A DNA stretch of 26,400 nucleotides from Erysipelotrichaceae bacterium (GTDB taxonomy: Bacteria; Bacillota_I; Bacilli_A; Erysipelotrichales; Coprobacillaceae): NCBI GenBank assembly GCA_021200395.1, contig JAJQGQ010000280.1, positions 1-26,400 on the forward strand, read 5' to 3'. A program made the position numbers and the translations under genes. Position 1 is the first letter of the stretch. Each line of letters starts with the position of its first letter. Under the pieces are notes generated by a model that saw nothing but the letters and a program-made list of their open reading frames with translations, was not told the origin of the DNA and did no database searches. Of the stretch, positions 8,197 to 15,775 are shown in pieces.

Positions 8197-8219
8197 CAGA
8201 CATTTGTCTGCTATTTTTT
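8191..8219. terminator. Shared terminator between glnS and ispF
   Basis: AAATAGCAGAC (8191-8201) and GTCTGCTATTT (8206-8216) form an 11-bp stem with an ATTT loop and a T-run. It overlaps the glnS stop codon and abuts the ispF stop codon, so it can serve both convergent genes. Confidence 0.88.
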
Positions 8220-8697
8220 ATTCCTTATTTAATAATACAACACTTTGTGAAACAATGCCTTCTTTTCTACCAACAAAGCCTAATTTTTCACCACGAGTTG
8301 CTTTAATATTGACTTGACTAATATCACAATGAAGAGTAGTTGCAACATTTTGTCGCATCTGCATAATATGTGGAGCCATTTTAGGTTCTTCACATAAAAT
8401 AATACTATCAATATTTCCAATTGTATAACCATTTTCTACCATCATATCATATGTGTATTGTAATAATATCATTGATGAAATACCTTTATATTTATCATTA
8501 GTATCAGGAAAATGCTTCCCAATATCACCTAAACCCATAGCCCCTATAATACTTTCAATAATCGCATGTAATAATACATCAGCATCGCTATGCCCTTTCA
8601 AACCTTTTTCATAAGGTATTTCTACACCACCTAATATCAACTTCCTACCTTCAACTAATTGATGAATATCAATAGATTGTCCAATTCGCATCATCAT
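8218..8697 (-). CDS. ispF: 2-C-methyl-D-erythritol 2,4-cyclodiphosphate synthase
   Basis: IspF closes the cyclic diphosphate in the non-mevalonate isoprenoid pathway (CDP-ME 2-phosphate to MEcPP plus CMP). The 159 residues match the usual length. The metal-binding DIH motif is near the start (RIGQSIDIH; most homologues have G-x-D-x-H with Gly before the hydrophobic residue). GHSDADVLLHA and GDIGKHFPDTN are the substrate and zinc segments, and KATRGEKLGFVGR is the C-terminal signature with the catalytic Thr and the late Glu-Gly. Three ATG codons follow one another after AGAGG; 8697 is taken as the first, with 8694 equally likely. An in-frame GTG at 8703 lies within the ribosome site itself. 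A promoter precedes it, so it is probably transcribed independently of the VanZ gene. No ispD is nearby. Confidence 0.93.
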   Translation of the reverse strand: MMMRIGQSIDIHQLVEGRKLILGGVEIPYEKGLKGHSDADVLLHAIIESIIGAMGLGDIGKHFPDTNDKYKGISSMILLQYTYDMMVENGYTIGNIDSIILCEEPKMAPHIMQMRQNVATTLHCDISQVNIKATRGEKLGFVGRKEGIVSQSVVLLNKE

Positions 8698-8717
8698 GAT
8701 CACCTCTAAAATATTTT

Positions 8718-8746
8718 ATCATAAATTAACTAGCTTTTCATTACAA
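8718..8746 (-). promoter_or_regulatory. Promoter of ispF
   Basis: On the minus strand TTGTAA (complement of 8741-8746), exactly 17 bp and TATGAT (complement of 8718-8723) precede ispF. The same two hexamers and spacing recur before the HAD gene at 20154. Confidence 0.65.
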
Positions 8747-10114
8747 TTATGCCATTGCTGGTATATAAATGGCTCCTATAACTTCATCATCTTCTAATAT
8801 TTGAAATGTATATACTGGCTGATAATATCCTTTAGTATCTTCGTGATAACGTATACCTAGATATTTTATATTCATTTCTTTTGGTAAATAATCGATATAA
8901 TCAGTAATAAAATAGCCATCATTTATCATTTGATATGCTGAGGCTGCTGATATAATGGATACTTCTTTATAGGTATCAAAACTAACAACATCATATTCTA
9001 TATAACTTATTTGATTATTATTCATTTGAACTTCAATCGTTCCATTAAGAATATAATTACCACAACTTACCATATCTATAAACATGGAATACATATTATT
9101 TTCATAACTAAAAGTTAATTCTTCAGGCAAAGAAATACCTAATCTTGATAATAGTGCTTTAATATTTGATGAAGTAAGAGTAGAGGATGATTCGTCACTT
9201 AATATTCCATATTGATATGTGCCATCACTATTGATAGTTATGATTTGATTATCTAAAGAAGTATAAATATATGAATCTTCTCCTTCTTCAATAGTATCTA
9301 AAGTTAAATCAAAATTATCAAAAATAGTTTGTACAATTTCACTACATTCTTCCTGATTAAATGTACGAATAATATAAACATAATCGTTTGATTCATCTTC
9401 ATCCAATTCATTAAGTAAAGATAATGATACATCAGACATATCAATAATTTGATTATAATTTTCTTTCAAATTACCTAATTCCTGTTGATCATAAACAACA
9501 AATATTGAAATAAAAACAAAAATCGTTACAATAAGTGGAATTTGAGCAACAAGAACTTTCCAAGTTGGTTTCTTATCCGTTTTAATGATATAACTATAAA
9601 AATAATGAAATAATGTAAACAAACCATAACCAATCATACCACCTACTAAATTATTTAAAATATCATCTGCTTCAAATATACCCCTATGACTAATTAACTG
9701 TGATGTTTCAATCAATAGTGTAAACAATAATGAAAACAATGTTGTCTTATAAAATCGACGCATCTTAACAGAAACTAAAGGGACTAAAAAACCAATTGGT
9801 ACAAACATGAGAATATTTAATATAATATAACGCCATTCAGAGATAGAAAAGTTGTTCCATGCATAACGATAACTACTAAAAAATTGAAAACTAACTCCAT
9901 AACTAGCTGATTCTCTAAAAAATAAAGTAGCAATAAAAACTACAATCAAATAAATAGCCAATAATATATATTTTAAGGATTGGCATTTGTTTAATGAATC
10001 CTTTTTTAAAACATGTTTACAAATATATCTATAAAAAGAAGCAACAATTATGACAATAATAACTGCAATCATGAAACATTCTAATGCAAGTGTGATAAAA
10101 TTAGAGAACTGCAT
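8747..10114 (-). CDS. VanZ-domain membrane protein with large C-terminal domain
   Basis: A 455-residue membrane protein. The N-terminal half has about six hydrophobic segments (near 7-28, 48-66, 95-115, 122-140, 150-175 and 188-207) containing a VanZ domain: NILMFVPIGFL at 100-110, ET.Q at 136-139 and FEADDILNNLVGG at 147-159. The C-terminal 240 residues are acidic and soluble-looking, probably outside the membrane; I do not recognise a named domain, though IKYLGIRYHEDT...PVYTFQI resembles modules in secreted Bacillota proteins of the YycH/YycI type. VanZ proteins are best known for low-level teicoplanin resistance in the vanA cluster, but most homologues have no known role, and there are no vanHAX genes here. 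TGAGGT supports the start. A 33-bp palindrome lies upstream. Confidence 0.85.
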   Translation of the reverse strand: MQFSNFITLALECFMIAVIIVIIVASFYRYICKHVLKKDSLNKCQSLKYILLAIYLIVVFIATLFFRESASYGVSFQFFSSYRYAWNNFSISEWRYIILNILMFVPIGFLVPLVSVKMRRFYKTTLFSLLFTLLIETSQLISHRGIFEADDILNNLVGGMIGYGLFTLFHYFYSYIIKTDKKPTWKVLVAQIPLIVTIFVFISIFVVYDQQELGNLKENYNQIIDMSDVSLSLLNELDEDESNDYVYIIRTFNQEECSEIVQTIFDNFDLTLDTIEEGEDSYIYTSLDNQIITINSDGTYQYGILSDESSSTLTSSNIKALLSRLGISLPEELTFSYENNMYSMFIDMVSCGNYILNGTIEVQMNNNQISYIEYDVVSFDTYKEVSIISAASAYQMINDGYFITDYIDYLPKEMNIKYLGIRYHEDTKGYYQPVYTFQILEDDEVIGAIYIPAMA

Positions 10115-10136
10115 AATTAGACCTCATTATAAAGCA

Positions 10137-10169
10137 ATTATACACGTTTTTATAAAAAACGTGTATAAT
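10137..10169. repeat. 33-bp perfect inverted repeat in divergent intergenic region
   Basis: ATTATACACGTTTTT (10137-10151) and its exact reverse complement (10155-10169) are separated by ATA. Each arm ends in TATAAT pointing outwards, so the repeat could place a -10 box on each strand for the divergent VanZ and PTS IIB genes. Neither strand has a T-run after the stem, which argues against a terminator. Confidence 0.85.
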
Positions 10170-10222
10170 AAATTATTTTAATAAAATATTCGATTTTTAA
10201 GCCAATTCATCTAAGTTTATGT

Positions 10223-10248
10223 TACAATATAAGTAAATACGAAAGGAG
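10223..10248 (+). promoter_or_regulatory. Possible extended -10 promoter and RBS of PTS IIB gene
   Basis: TGTTACAAT (TACAAT at 10223-10228 with an upstream TGN) resembles an extended -10 box without a clear -35. GAAAGGAG at 10241-10248 is a strong ribosome site 10 bases before ATG 10259. TATAAT at the edge of the palindrome (10164-10169) is an alternative -10. Confidence 0.4.
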
Positions 10249-10258
10249 ATTACATTTT

Positions 10259-10564
10259 ATGAAGATTTTATTATGTTGTAAAGCTGGTGTTACTTCTAAT
10301 ATGTTTGCTGCTGCTTTAAAGGATGAAGCAGAAAAGAAAGGTATTGAAGATGTTATTGTTTGGGCTGCTGCAGAAACTGCTGTTGAATATTCTGCACAAA
10401 CTGCTGATATTATTTTAGTGACTCCTCAACTTAGAAGTTCACTTACTAAATTTGAAGATTTAGCTAACCCTGGTACCCCTGTTATATTAATTAGTGATGA
10501 TGATTTTGTACAATTCAACGCTAAGAAAGTTTTAGATGAAGCATTAGCTCAATATAATGCATAA
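10259..10564 (+). CDS. PTS sugar transporter EIIB, lactose/cellobiose type (orphan)
   Basis: A 101-residue IIB component of the phosphoenolpyruvate sugar phosphotransferase system, lactose/cellobiose family. The phosphorylation loop is at the N-terminus: ILLCCKAGVTSN matches C-x-x-G-x-[ST]-[ST], making Cys7 the phospho-acceptor. DIILVTPQLRSSL and the NPGTPVILIS strand complete the small alpha/beta fold. No IIA or IIC gene lies beside it, so it either serves a transporter encoded elsewhere or relays phosphate to something else. It stands alone between the palindrome and a terminator and converges on the RpiR/HAD operon, a type of regulator and enzyme often linked to phospho-sugars. Strong start (GAAAGGAG). 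Confidence 0.88.
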   Translation: MKILLCCKAGVTSNMFAAALKDEAEKKGIEDVIVWAAAETAVEYSAQTADIILVTPQLRSSLTKFEDLANPGTPVILISDDDFVQFNAKKVLDEALAQYNA

Positions 10565-10568
10565 TATT

Positions 10569-10592
10569 GCTGGATGATTCCAGCTTTTTTTA
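10569..10592 (+). terminator. Terminator after PTS IIB gene
   Basis: GCTGG (10569-10573) and CCAGC (10580-10584) with an ATGATT loop are followed by seven T residues, five bases after the stop codon. Confidence 0.88.
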
Positions 10593-11441
10593 TTTTTTCA
10601 TATCTGACATTTTCTCATAATAATTTAATTTATTACTAATATTTTGATCATAGTCAAGCTTAAAGTAACATGTATAAAGACAATCTAAAATATATAATAT
10701 AGATAAGCGAGTTGCGAATGATGATATTTTATTATAGTGATCTTCATATGATGACATATAGAGAATATGCGTAGCATATGGAATAATTTTATCATTATCA
10801 GTAGAAGTAATTAAGATAATAGGTGTTTTATTTTTCTTTAAATGTTTGACTAAATCTTCAACAAGCATTCCTCTGCCACCAAAAGATATCACTATAGCGC
10901 AATGCGTATGATCACTAATTGACACTGATAAACGCTGTAAATATTCATCAACTGGTACATTAACATATACACCTATTTCTTGCATTTGAAATTTGAAGTT
11001 TTCAGCAAAATAAATATTTCCTGCTGATGTATAAACATCTATCATTTTAGCTTTTTTGAGTTTAGATACTGATAAACGTAGTTCTTCTAAATCTAATAGA
11101 TTTATAGTTGATGTGATTGTTTGATCATAGACTGTTTGAAGCTGATGAGTTATTTGATATTGCGTAGCATTTTTATCAACTGGATAGTTATAGTCTAAGT
11201 TATCCACTTCCTTCATATAATTATCCTTATTAGATGAAACCTGTACTTTAAGTTCAGATAAACCCGATATATCTAATTTCTTACATAAGCGATATATCGT
11301 TGAAACAGACACAAAACATGATGCGGCAATTTCTGAAGCACTTTCTTCTATAAAATCTTCAGTATGATTTTTGATATATGATACTAATGTTTCCTCTGAT
11401 TCAGTTAAATTCATGAGATTAAGTTTATTAAAAATGTTCAT
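10590..11441 (-). CDS. RpiR/MurR-family regulator with SIS domain
   Basis: A 283-residue transcription factor. Residues 1-75 are the RpiR helix-turn-helix (LTESEETLVSYI then SASEIAASCFVSVSTIYRLCKKL). Residues 105-250 form a SIS domain that in this family binds phosphosugars; AKMIDVYTSAGNIYFAENF and IVISFGGRG hold the two loops around the sugar-phosphate site. It is the last gene of a minus-strand operon behind two Cof-type phosphatases, 39 bases after the second. Start ATG 11441 follows AAGGAGGA. The start codon and ribosome site lie inside a 12-bp inverted repeat. The likely targets are its own operon and perhaps the convergent IIB gene; the ligand is unknown. Confidence 0.9.
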   Translation of the reverse strand: MNIFNKLNLMNLTESEETLVSYIKNHTEDFIEESASEIAASCFVSVSTIYRLCKKLDISGLSELKVQVSSNKDNYMKEVDNLDYNYPVDKNATQYQITHQLQTVYDQTITSTINLLDLEELRLSVSKLKKAKMIDVYTSAGNIYFAENFKFQMQEIGVYVNVPVDEYLQRLSVSISDHTHCAIVISFGGRGMLVEDLVKHLKKNKTPIILITSTDNDKIIPYATHILYMSSYEDHYNKISSFATRLSILYILDCLYTCYFKLDYDQNISNKLNYYEKMSDMKK

Positions 11442-11464
11442 AAGAATTCCTCCTTATGAACATT
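11433..11464. repeat. 12-bp inverted repeat enclosing the RpiR-gene RBS
   Basis: AATGTTCATAAG (11433-11444) and CTTATGAACATT (11453-11464) are perfect inverted copies around an 8-base centre. On the minus strand the centre holds GAGGAATT, the core of the ribosome site, and the 3' arm contains the start ATG. It may be a DNA operator, an mRNA hairpin that limits translation, or both. Confidence 0.8.
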
Positions 11465-11480
11465 ATAATAATTTATCGTT

Positions 11481-12341
11481 TTATAAACAAACATTTTTTA
11501 TCTCTGGCATATATTTATATAAGGATTCCGCAATACCATCTTCATCATTAGATAAAGTAATGTCTTGAGCAATCGCTTTTAATTCGTCAACTGCATTAGC
11601 CATAGCTACACCAATACCAGCATAATTAACCATTGATGCATCGTTTTGGCCATCACCAAAGGCAATCATCTCTTCCTGTTTATAACCTAATGGTTTTAAT
11701 ACAACATCTAGCGCTTTTGCCTTATCAATACCCATAGCTGTAAATTCGAAATAGAAAGGTCCTGTAAACATACAATTGAGTTTACCCTCAAAAGGTGCCA
11801 TCATTTCTTTGTAATTAGCTTGTAAATATTCTGGATCACTGAAAGTGAGGATCTTATTGATTTCATAATCTAAGAAATCAGCTAAATCATCCACTTCACA
11901 TAATTTATATTTACCACCACGTGATTCATATTCCATAACATTGAAAGGTTGTCCATTTAACGTAATCATATTATCATAAACATTAGTGACATACATATAT
12001 TCACCTTTATCAATCATTGGACGCACACGATCAAACTTCTTCATATGTTCTAAAACAGCTTTTCCTTCTGAAACACTCAAAGCTTGATTAAATAATACTT
12101 CATTCGTTTCACAATCAACTACCTTAGAGCCATTATAGCAAACCAATAATCCATGATTATGATTCATTTGTAGTTCTTCTTCTAAATCTCTTAAACCAGA
12201 AGTTGGTCTTCCTGATGCTAATATTAATATAGCGCCTGCTTTTTGTGCTTTCAATAAAGCTTCTTTTGTTTTAGGAGTGAGTTTCTTTTGGGAATTAGTA
12301 AGTGTTCCATCCACATCCATCATTATAACTTTAATACTCAT
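11481..12341 (-). CDS. HAD-superfamily phosphatase, Cof type (1)
   Basis: A 286-residue Cof/YidA-type HAD phosphatase, a cytoplasmic Mg-dependent enzyme with a C2 cap acting on small phosphorylated metabolites. Motif I is MMDVDGTL (nucleophile Asp9, general acid Asp11), motif II LASGRP (Ser43), motif III the Lys in the IDKAKALD segment, and motif IV FGDGQNDASM. All catalytic residues are present. ATG 12341 follows TAGGAG. It begins nine bases after the stop of the other Cof-type gene, so the two are one transcript, with the RpiR-type regulator last. Substrate not predictable; the RpiR neighbour suggests sugar phosphates. Confidence 0.9.
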   Translation of the reverse strand: MSIKVIMMDVDGTLTNSQKKLTPKTKEALLKAQKAGAILILASGRPTSGLRDLEEELQMNHNHGLLVCYNGSKVVDCETNEVLFNQALSVSEGKAVLEHMKKFDRVRPMIDKGEYMYVTNVYDNMITLNGQPFNVMEYESRGGKYKLCEVDDLADFLDYEINKILTFSDPEYLQANYKEMMAPFEGKLNCMFTGPFYFEFTAMGIDKAKALDVVLKPLGYKQEEMIAFGDGQNDASMVNYAGIGVAMANAVDELKAIAQDITLSNDEDGIAESLYKYMPEIKNVCL

Positions 12342-12349
12342 AAAAACTC

Positions 12350-13189
12350 CTAAATTAATCCAATATGTTTAAATGCATTGTATAAACCATCATCATCAAC
12401 ATCTGTTGTAATATAATCAGCAGCTTCTTTGATTTCAGGTCCACCATTACCCATAGCAACATTATAAGCACATAATTCAAACATTGATAAATCAATCTTA
12501 GCATCGCCAAAAGAAATTGTATCCTTTTGATCTGCACCTAAGTAATCCAATAAGACTTCAATTGCATGTTTCTTTGTAATACCAGTAGGTCCTAAATCTC
12601 CAAATAAGGCTAATTCTCCTTTACCACCCCAAGTATTAGCTTCTAATGTAGGAAATTCAACCTTAGAATCTAAATGGTCTTGATAGTCACTTAAAATAAA
12701 ACTGATTTTATTAACATCATCTCTATATAGATCTTCACCCGTTAAATGAATAAAACTATTAATAAAACCATTAGCTGAAGCTTCTGCTTTTTCTAAATCT
12801 GCACCTTTACCCTGACTATATTTAATCATTGTAGGAATACCTTGTTCCAACATATAATCATTGCAATACATGCCACTATTAGCTTCTAAATAGAACCCTA
12901 AATGTCTATCATTACACCAATCAACAATATGTTTTACTTCATCTCTAGTCAAACCTTGATGCATAACCACATGTCCATCATCTTCAACGTAAGCTCCATT
13001 ACCACCAATCATACCATCTAAATCACATAAATTTCTTTGTTCAATCTCTGCTTTAGAACAACCAGTACAAATATAAACCTTATGGCCATTTGCTCTGGCT
13101 TCATCAACTGCTTTAGCAGCAGATTCTGGTAATTTTGCTTCGTAATTAATCAATGTTCCATCAACATCTAAAAATACTATTTTTCTCAT
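12350..13189 (-). CDS. HAD-superfamily phosphatase, Cof type (2)
   Basis: A 279-residue Cof-type HAD phosphatase, first gene of the operon. Motif I is VFLDVDGTL (Asp8, Asp10) and motif IV ISFGDAKIDLSMF. Motif II reads CTGCSKAEI: Thr42 is in place, but the Arg that commonly follows the Gly (T-G-R) is Cys44. Lys in ITKKHAIEVLL is motif III. The start ATG follows GGAAGGTGG. The protein is clearly different from its neighbour outside the motifs, so this is an old paralogue pair and not a recent duplication. An inverted repeat covers the promoter region upstream. Substrate unknown. Confidence 0.9.
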   Translation of the reverse strand: MRKIVFLDVDGTLINYEAKLPESAAKAVDEARANGHKVYICTGCSKAEIEQRNLCDLDGMIGGNGAYVEDDGHVVMHQGLTRDEVKHIVDWCNDRHLGFYLEANSGMYCNDYMLEQGIPTMIKYSQGKGADLEKAEASANGFINSFIHLTGEDLYRDDVNKISFILSDYQDHLDSKVEFPTLEANTWGGKGELALFGDLGPTGITKKHAIEVLLDYLGADQKDTISFGDAKIDLSMFELCAYNVAMGNGGPEIKEAADYITTDVDDDGLYNAFKHIGLI

Positions 13190-13208
13190 TTTTCCACCTT
13201 CCTATGTC

Positions 13209-13237
13209 TAGTTTATCATCTTATATAAACTAAACAA
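13209..13237 (-). promoter_or_regulatory. Promoter with overlapping inverted repeat, HAD-HAD-RpiR operon
   Basis: On the minus strand TTGTTT (complement of 13232-13237), 16 bp and TAAACT (complement of 13210-13215) form a moderate promoter. TAGTTTAT (13209-13216) and ATAAACTA (13225-13232) are perfect inverted arms 8 bp apart that cover the -10 box and reach the -35 box, an ideal position for a repressor. The operon's own RpiR-type regulator is the obvious candidate. Confidence 0.55.
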
Positions 13238-13278
13238 TGTTATTTCTTTAACCTTGATATAATTCTATCATTGATAAT

Positions 13279-13308
13279 GAAAAAATGCCATTATATAATG
13301 ACATTTAT
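13279..13308 (-). terminator. Terminator after pyrG
   Basis: On the minus strand AAATGTCATTA pairs with TAATGGCATTT (13283-13306, one G-U pair) across a two-base loop and runs into TTTTTT. The pyrG stop codon lies at the base of the stem. Confidence 0.8.
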
Positions 13309-14909
13309 TTCTCATATTTTCTTTTGAAAGCTGCACTGATTAATCCTTGGAATAATGGCTCACTACGATTTGGTCTTGATTTAAATTCTGGATGAAATTG
13401 TGAAGCTACATAATATGGATGATCTTTAAGTTCAATAATTTCTACTAAATCTCTTTCAGGATTTCTGCCTGATACAATCATACCATTTTCTTCGAATAAA
13501 TCACGATATTTGTTATTAAATTCATATCGATGTCTATGTCTTTGTAAGATTAAATCTGTATTATAGAGAGCATGAGCTTTGGTATTTGGTTTAAGTTCAC
13601 ATTCATAGTTACCTAGTCTTTGTGTACCACCCATATCTTCTAAGTTTTGATCACTCATTAAATGAATAATCGGTGTCTTACAAAATTGATCAAATTCAAT
13701 AGAATTAACATCTTCTAAATGACAAACATTTCTCGCAAATTCAATAGATGCAATCTGCATTCCTAAACAAATACCTAAATATGGAATCTTATTAACTCTT
13801 GCATATTGAGCCGCATTAATCATACCCTCAATACCTCTTTCACCAAAACCACCAGGAACTAAAATACCATCGGCATCTTTTAATAATTCATCAGCAGTTT
13901 CTTCTGTCACATCTTCTGCATTCACCCATTCAATATTGACAACACTATTTTCATAATAACCTGCATGCTTTAATGCTTCATTAACTGATAAATAAGCATC
14001 CGGTAATTGTACATATTTACCAACCATTTTAATCGTTAATTCTTTATCTAGATGTGTCACTCTTTCCACTAATTCTTCCCATTCTAGCATATCAGCTTGA
14101 GGTGCCTCTAATTGTAAATGTTTCAATACCAAATCATCCATATGTTGTTGGTGTAACATGATTGGAAGTTCGTATAAAACATTCACATCATAGTTAGAAA
14201 TAACACATTCAGTAGGAACATTACAGAACATAGAGATTTTTTCTTTTAAATCATCTCCAAAATGTTTTTCACTACGACATACAATCATATCAGGTTGAAT
14301 ACCATAACCTCTTAATTCTTTAACACTGTGTTGTGTTGGTTTTGTCTTAACTTCTTTACTTGCTCCAATATAAGGAAGTAAAGTCGTATGAATATAGAAT
14401 GTGTTTTCATAACCCTTTTCAATACGTACCTGTCTAATAGCTTCAATAAATGGTAAACTCTCAATATCCCCAACAGTTCCACCAATTTCTGTTATCATGA
14501 TATCTGCATTACTGCTTTTAGCTGCCGCATAAATGCGCGCTTTTATTTCGTTAGTTATATGGGGAACAACTTGTACAGTAGCTCCTAAATAATCGCCACG
14601 TCTTTCCTTTGATATAACATTACTATATATTCTACCAGTTGTTACAGAACAATCTTTGTTTAATTCTTCATCAATAAATCTTTCATAGTGTCCCAAATCC
14701 AAATCTGTTTCAGCCCCGTCTGCTGTTACAAAGACTTCACCATGTTGAAATGGTGACATTGTTCCTGGATCAACATTAATATAAGGATCTAATTTTTGCA
14801 TAAAGACTTTTAGTCCTCTTTGTTTTAATATTCTACCAAGTGATGCTGCAGTTAACCCTTTTCCTAAACCAGATACAACACCACCAGTAACAAATATATA
14901 TTTAGTCAT
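13305..14909 (-). CDS. pyrG: CTP synthase
   Basis: CTP synthase converts UTP, ATP and glutamine to CTP, the last step of pyrimidine nucleotide synthesis. Its 534 residues match the family. The N-terminal amidoligase domain opens with FVTGGVVSGLGKGLTAASLG (ATP loop) and has VDPGTMSPFQHGEVFVTADG for Mg and UTP. The C-terminal class I glutaminase has the oxyanion segment PGGFGERG, nucleophile Cys381 in GICLGMQ, and His506/Glu508 in SQFHPEF. The start is supported by GAAAGGAG. The gene is monocistronic, with its own promoter, an apparent CTP-sensing attenuator in the leader and a terminator. The divergent gene is a response regulator, but the two promoters do not overlap. Confidence 0.97.
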   Translation of the reverse strand: MTKYIFVTGGVVSGLGKGLTAASLGRILKQRGLKVFMQKLDPYINVDPGTMSPFQHGEVFVTADGAETDLDLGHYERFIDEELNKDCSVTTGRIYSNVISKERRGDYLGATVQVVPHITNEIKARIYAAAKSSNADIMITEIGGTVGDIESLPFIEAIRQVRIEKGYENTFYIHTTLLPYIGASKEVKTKPTQHSVKELRGYGIQPDMIVCRSEKHFGDDLKEKISMFCNVPTECVISNYDVNVLYELPIMLHQQHMDDLVLKHLQLEAPQADMLEWEELVERVTHLDKELTIKMVGKYVQLPDAYLSVNEALKHAGYYENSVVNIEWVNAEDVTEETADELLKDADGILVPGGFGERGIEGMINAAQYARVNKIPYLGICLGMQIASIEFARNVCHLEDVNSIEFDQFCKTPIIHLMSDQNLEDMGGTQRLGNYECELKPNTKAHALYNTDLILQRHRHRYEFNNKYRDLFEENGMIVSGRNPERDLVEIIELKDHPYYVASQFHPEFKSRPNRSEPLFQGLISAAFKRKYEK

Positions 14910-14937
14910 TTTACCTTTCTCCTTTCAAAAAACAAAT

Positions 14938-14972
14938 AAAAAATGCACTTCACTTAAATCCAGTGGGTGCCC
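14938..14972 (-). promoter_or_regulatory. pyrG leader attenuator, GGGC start (reiterative transcription type)
   Basis: The minus-strand transcript predicted from the promoter begins GGGCACCCACTGG at 14972. GCAC-C-CACT pairs with AGTG-AA-GTGC to make a hairpin followed by ATTTTTTATTTG, a factor-independent terminator about 25 bases after the start. In Bacillus subtilis pyrG, low CTP stalls RNA polymerase before the C of GGGC, extra G residues are added by slippage, and the G-run pairs with the C-rich 5' arm of the terminator to disrupt it. Start sequence, C-rich arm and terminator are all present here. Mechanism inferred by analogy. Confidence 0.78.
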
Positions 14973-14978
14973 TTTACT

Positions 14979-15007
14979 ATTCTAGCAAAAAACATTTTAC
15001 AAGGCAA
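14979..15007 (-). promoter_or_regulatory. Promoter of pyrG
   Basis: On the minus strand TTGCCT (complement of 15002-15007), 17 bp and TAGAAT (complement of 14979-14984) are followed six bases later by GGGC at 14972, the start expected for pyrG-type attenuation. Confidence 0.75.
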
Positions 15008-15028
15008 TCACTTTCTTTCATAATTTAC

Positions 15029-15056
15029 TTGTTGTTTTTGAGAATTTCTTTATAAT
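15029..15056 (+). promoter_or_regulatory. Promoter of two-component operon
   Basis: TTGTTG (15029-15034), 16 bp and a consensus TATAAT (15051-15056). The 5' leader would be only about 14 bases and includes the ribosome site GGAGATGA at 15064-15071. Confidence 0.6.
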
Positions 15057-15076
15057 AGATAATGGAGATGATATTT

Positions 15077-15775
15077 ATGACAACAACACCTCATATTCTT
15101 GTAGTAGATGATGAACAAGAAATAACTGATTTAATAGAAATTTATTTAATACAAGAAGGATATACTGTAGAAAAAAGATATGATGCTTCTACTTTAATTG
15201 ATGATATTGAACGTTTCAATATTGATTTGGTTTTATTAGATGTGATGATGCCAGGTATTGATGGTATAGAAGCTTTAAAACTTATTAGAGAGAAATATAA
15301 TATACCTGTTATTTTAGTATCTGCTAAAACAGCAGATAATGATAAAATTGATGGTTTATTAACAGGTGCAGATGACTATATTACAAAACCTTTTAATGCA
15401 ATGGAATTGGTTGCAAGAGTGAAGGCACAGCTTAGAAGAGCTCAAATTTTTAATAAGCCTATTGAGGATCAATCACATATTATTGTCGCCACTGATTTGA
15501 TTATTGATACTAAAAAAAAATCAGTTACTGTAGATGGTAAGCAAGTTTCACTTACAAGAATTGAATATGAAATACTTGTATTACTTGCAAGTCAACCTGG
15601 AACAGTCTTTTCTATAGAAGATATTTTTGAAAGTGTTTGGCATGAAAAGTCTAATAATCCTGCTAATACTGTAATGGTTCACATTAGAAAGTTAAGAGAA
15701 AAAATAGAAAGGCAACCTCGACGTCCTGTGCATATTAAAACAGCTTGGGGCAATGGTTATAAGTTTGACTTATGA
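15077..15775 (+). CDS. OmpR/VanR-type response regulator
   Basis: A 232-residue DNA-binding response regulator. The receiver domain (6-120) has the acidic pocket Asp11-Asp12, phospho-acceptor Asp55 in LVLLDVMMPG, Ser82 in ILVSAK and Lys104 in YITKPF. The C-terminal winged helix (about 135-230) ends with the typical VHIRKLREKIE and WGNGYKF segments. ATG 15077 sits nine bases after GGAG; the in-frame ATG at 15062 is rejected because it lies upstream of this site and has none of its own. Its stop overlaps the kinase start (ATGA). It resembles the VanR subgroup, but no resistance genes are adjacent and the regulon is unknown. Confidence 0.92.
   Translation: MTTTPHILVVDDEQEITDLIEIYLIQEGYTVEKRYDASTLIDDIERFNIDLVLLDVMMPGIDGIEALKLIREKYNIPVILVSAKTADNDKIDGLLTGADDYITKPFNAMELVARVKAQLRRAQIFNKPIEDQSHIIVATDLIIDTKKKSVTVDGKQVSLTRIEYEILVLLASQPGTVFSIEDIFESVWHEKSNNPANTVMVHIRKLREKIERQPRRPVHIKTAWGNGYKFDL

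Noticed and set aside
10137..10169. Palindrome as a transcription terminator
   Set aside because: Neither strand has a T-run after the stem, and it lies between divergent genes where no transcript should end.
12355..12537. Short frame within the second HAD gene
   Set aside because: Same strand, different frame, entirely inside a well-supported gene.
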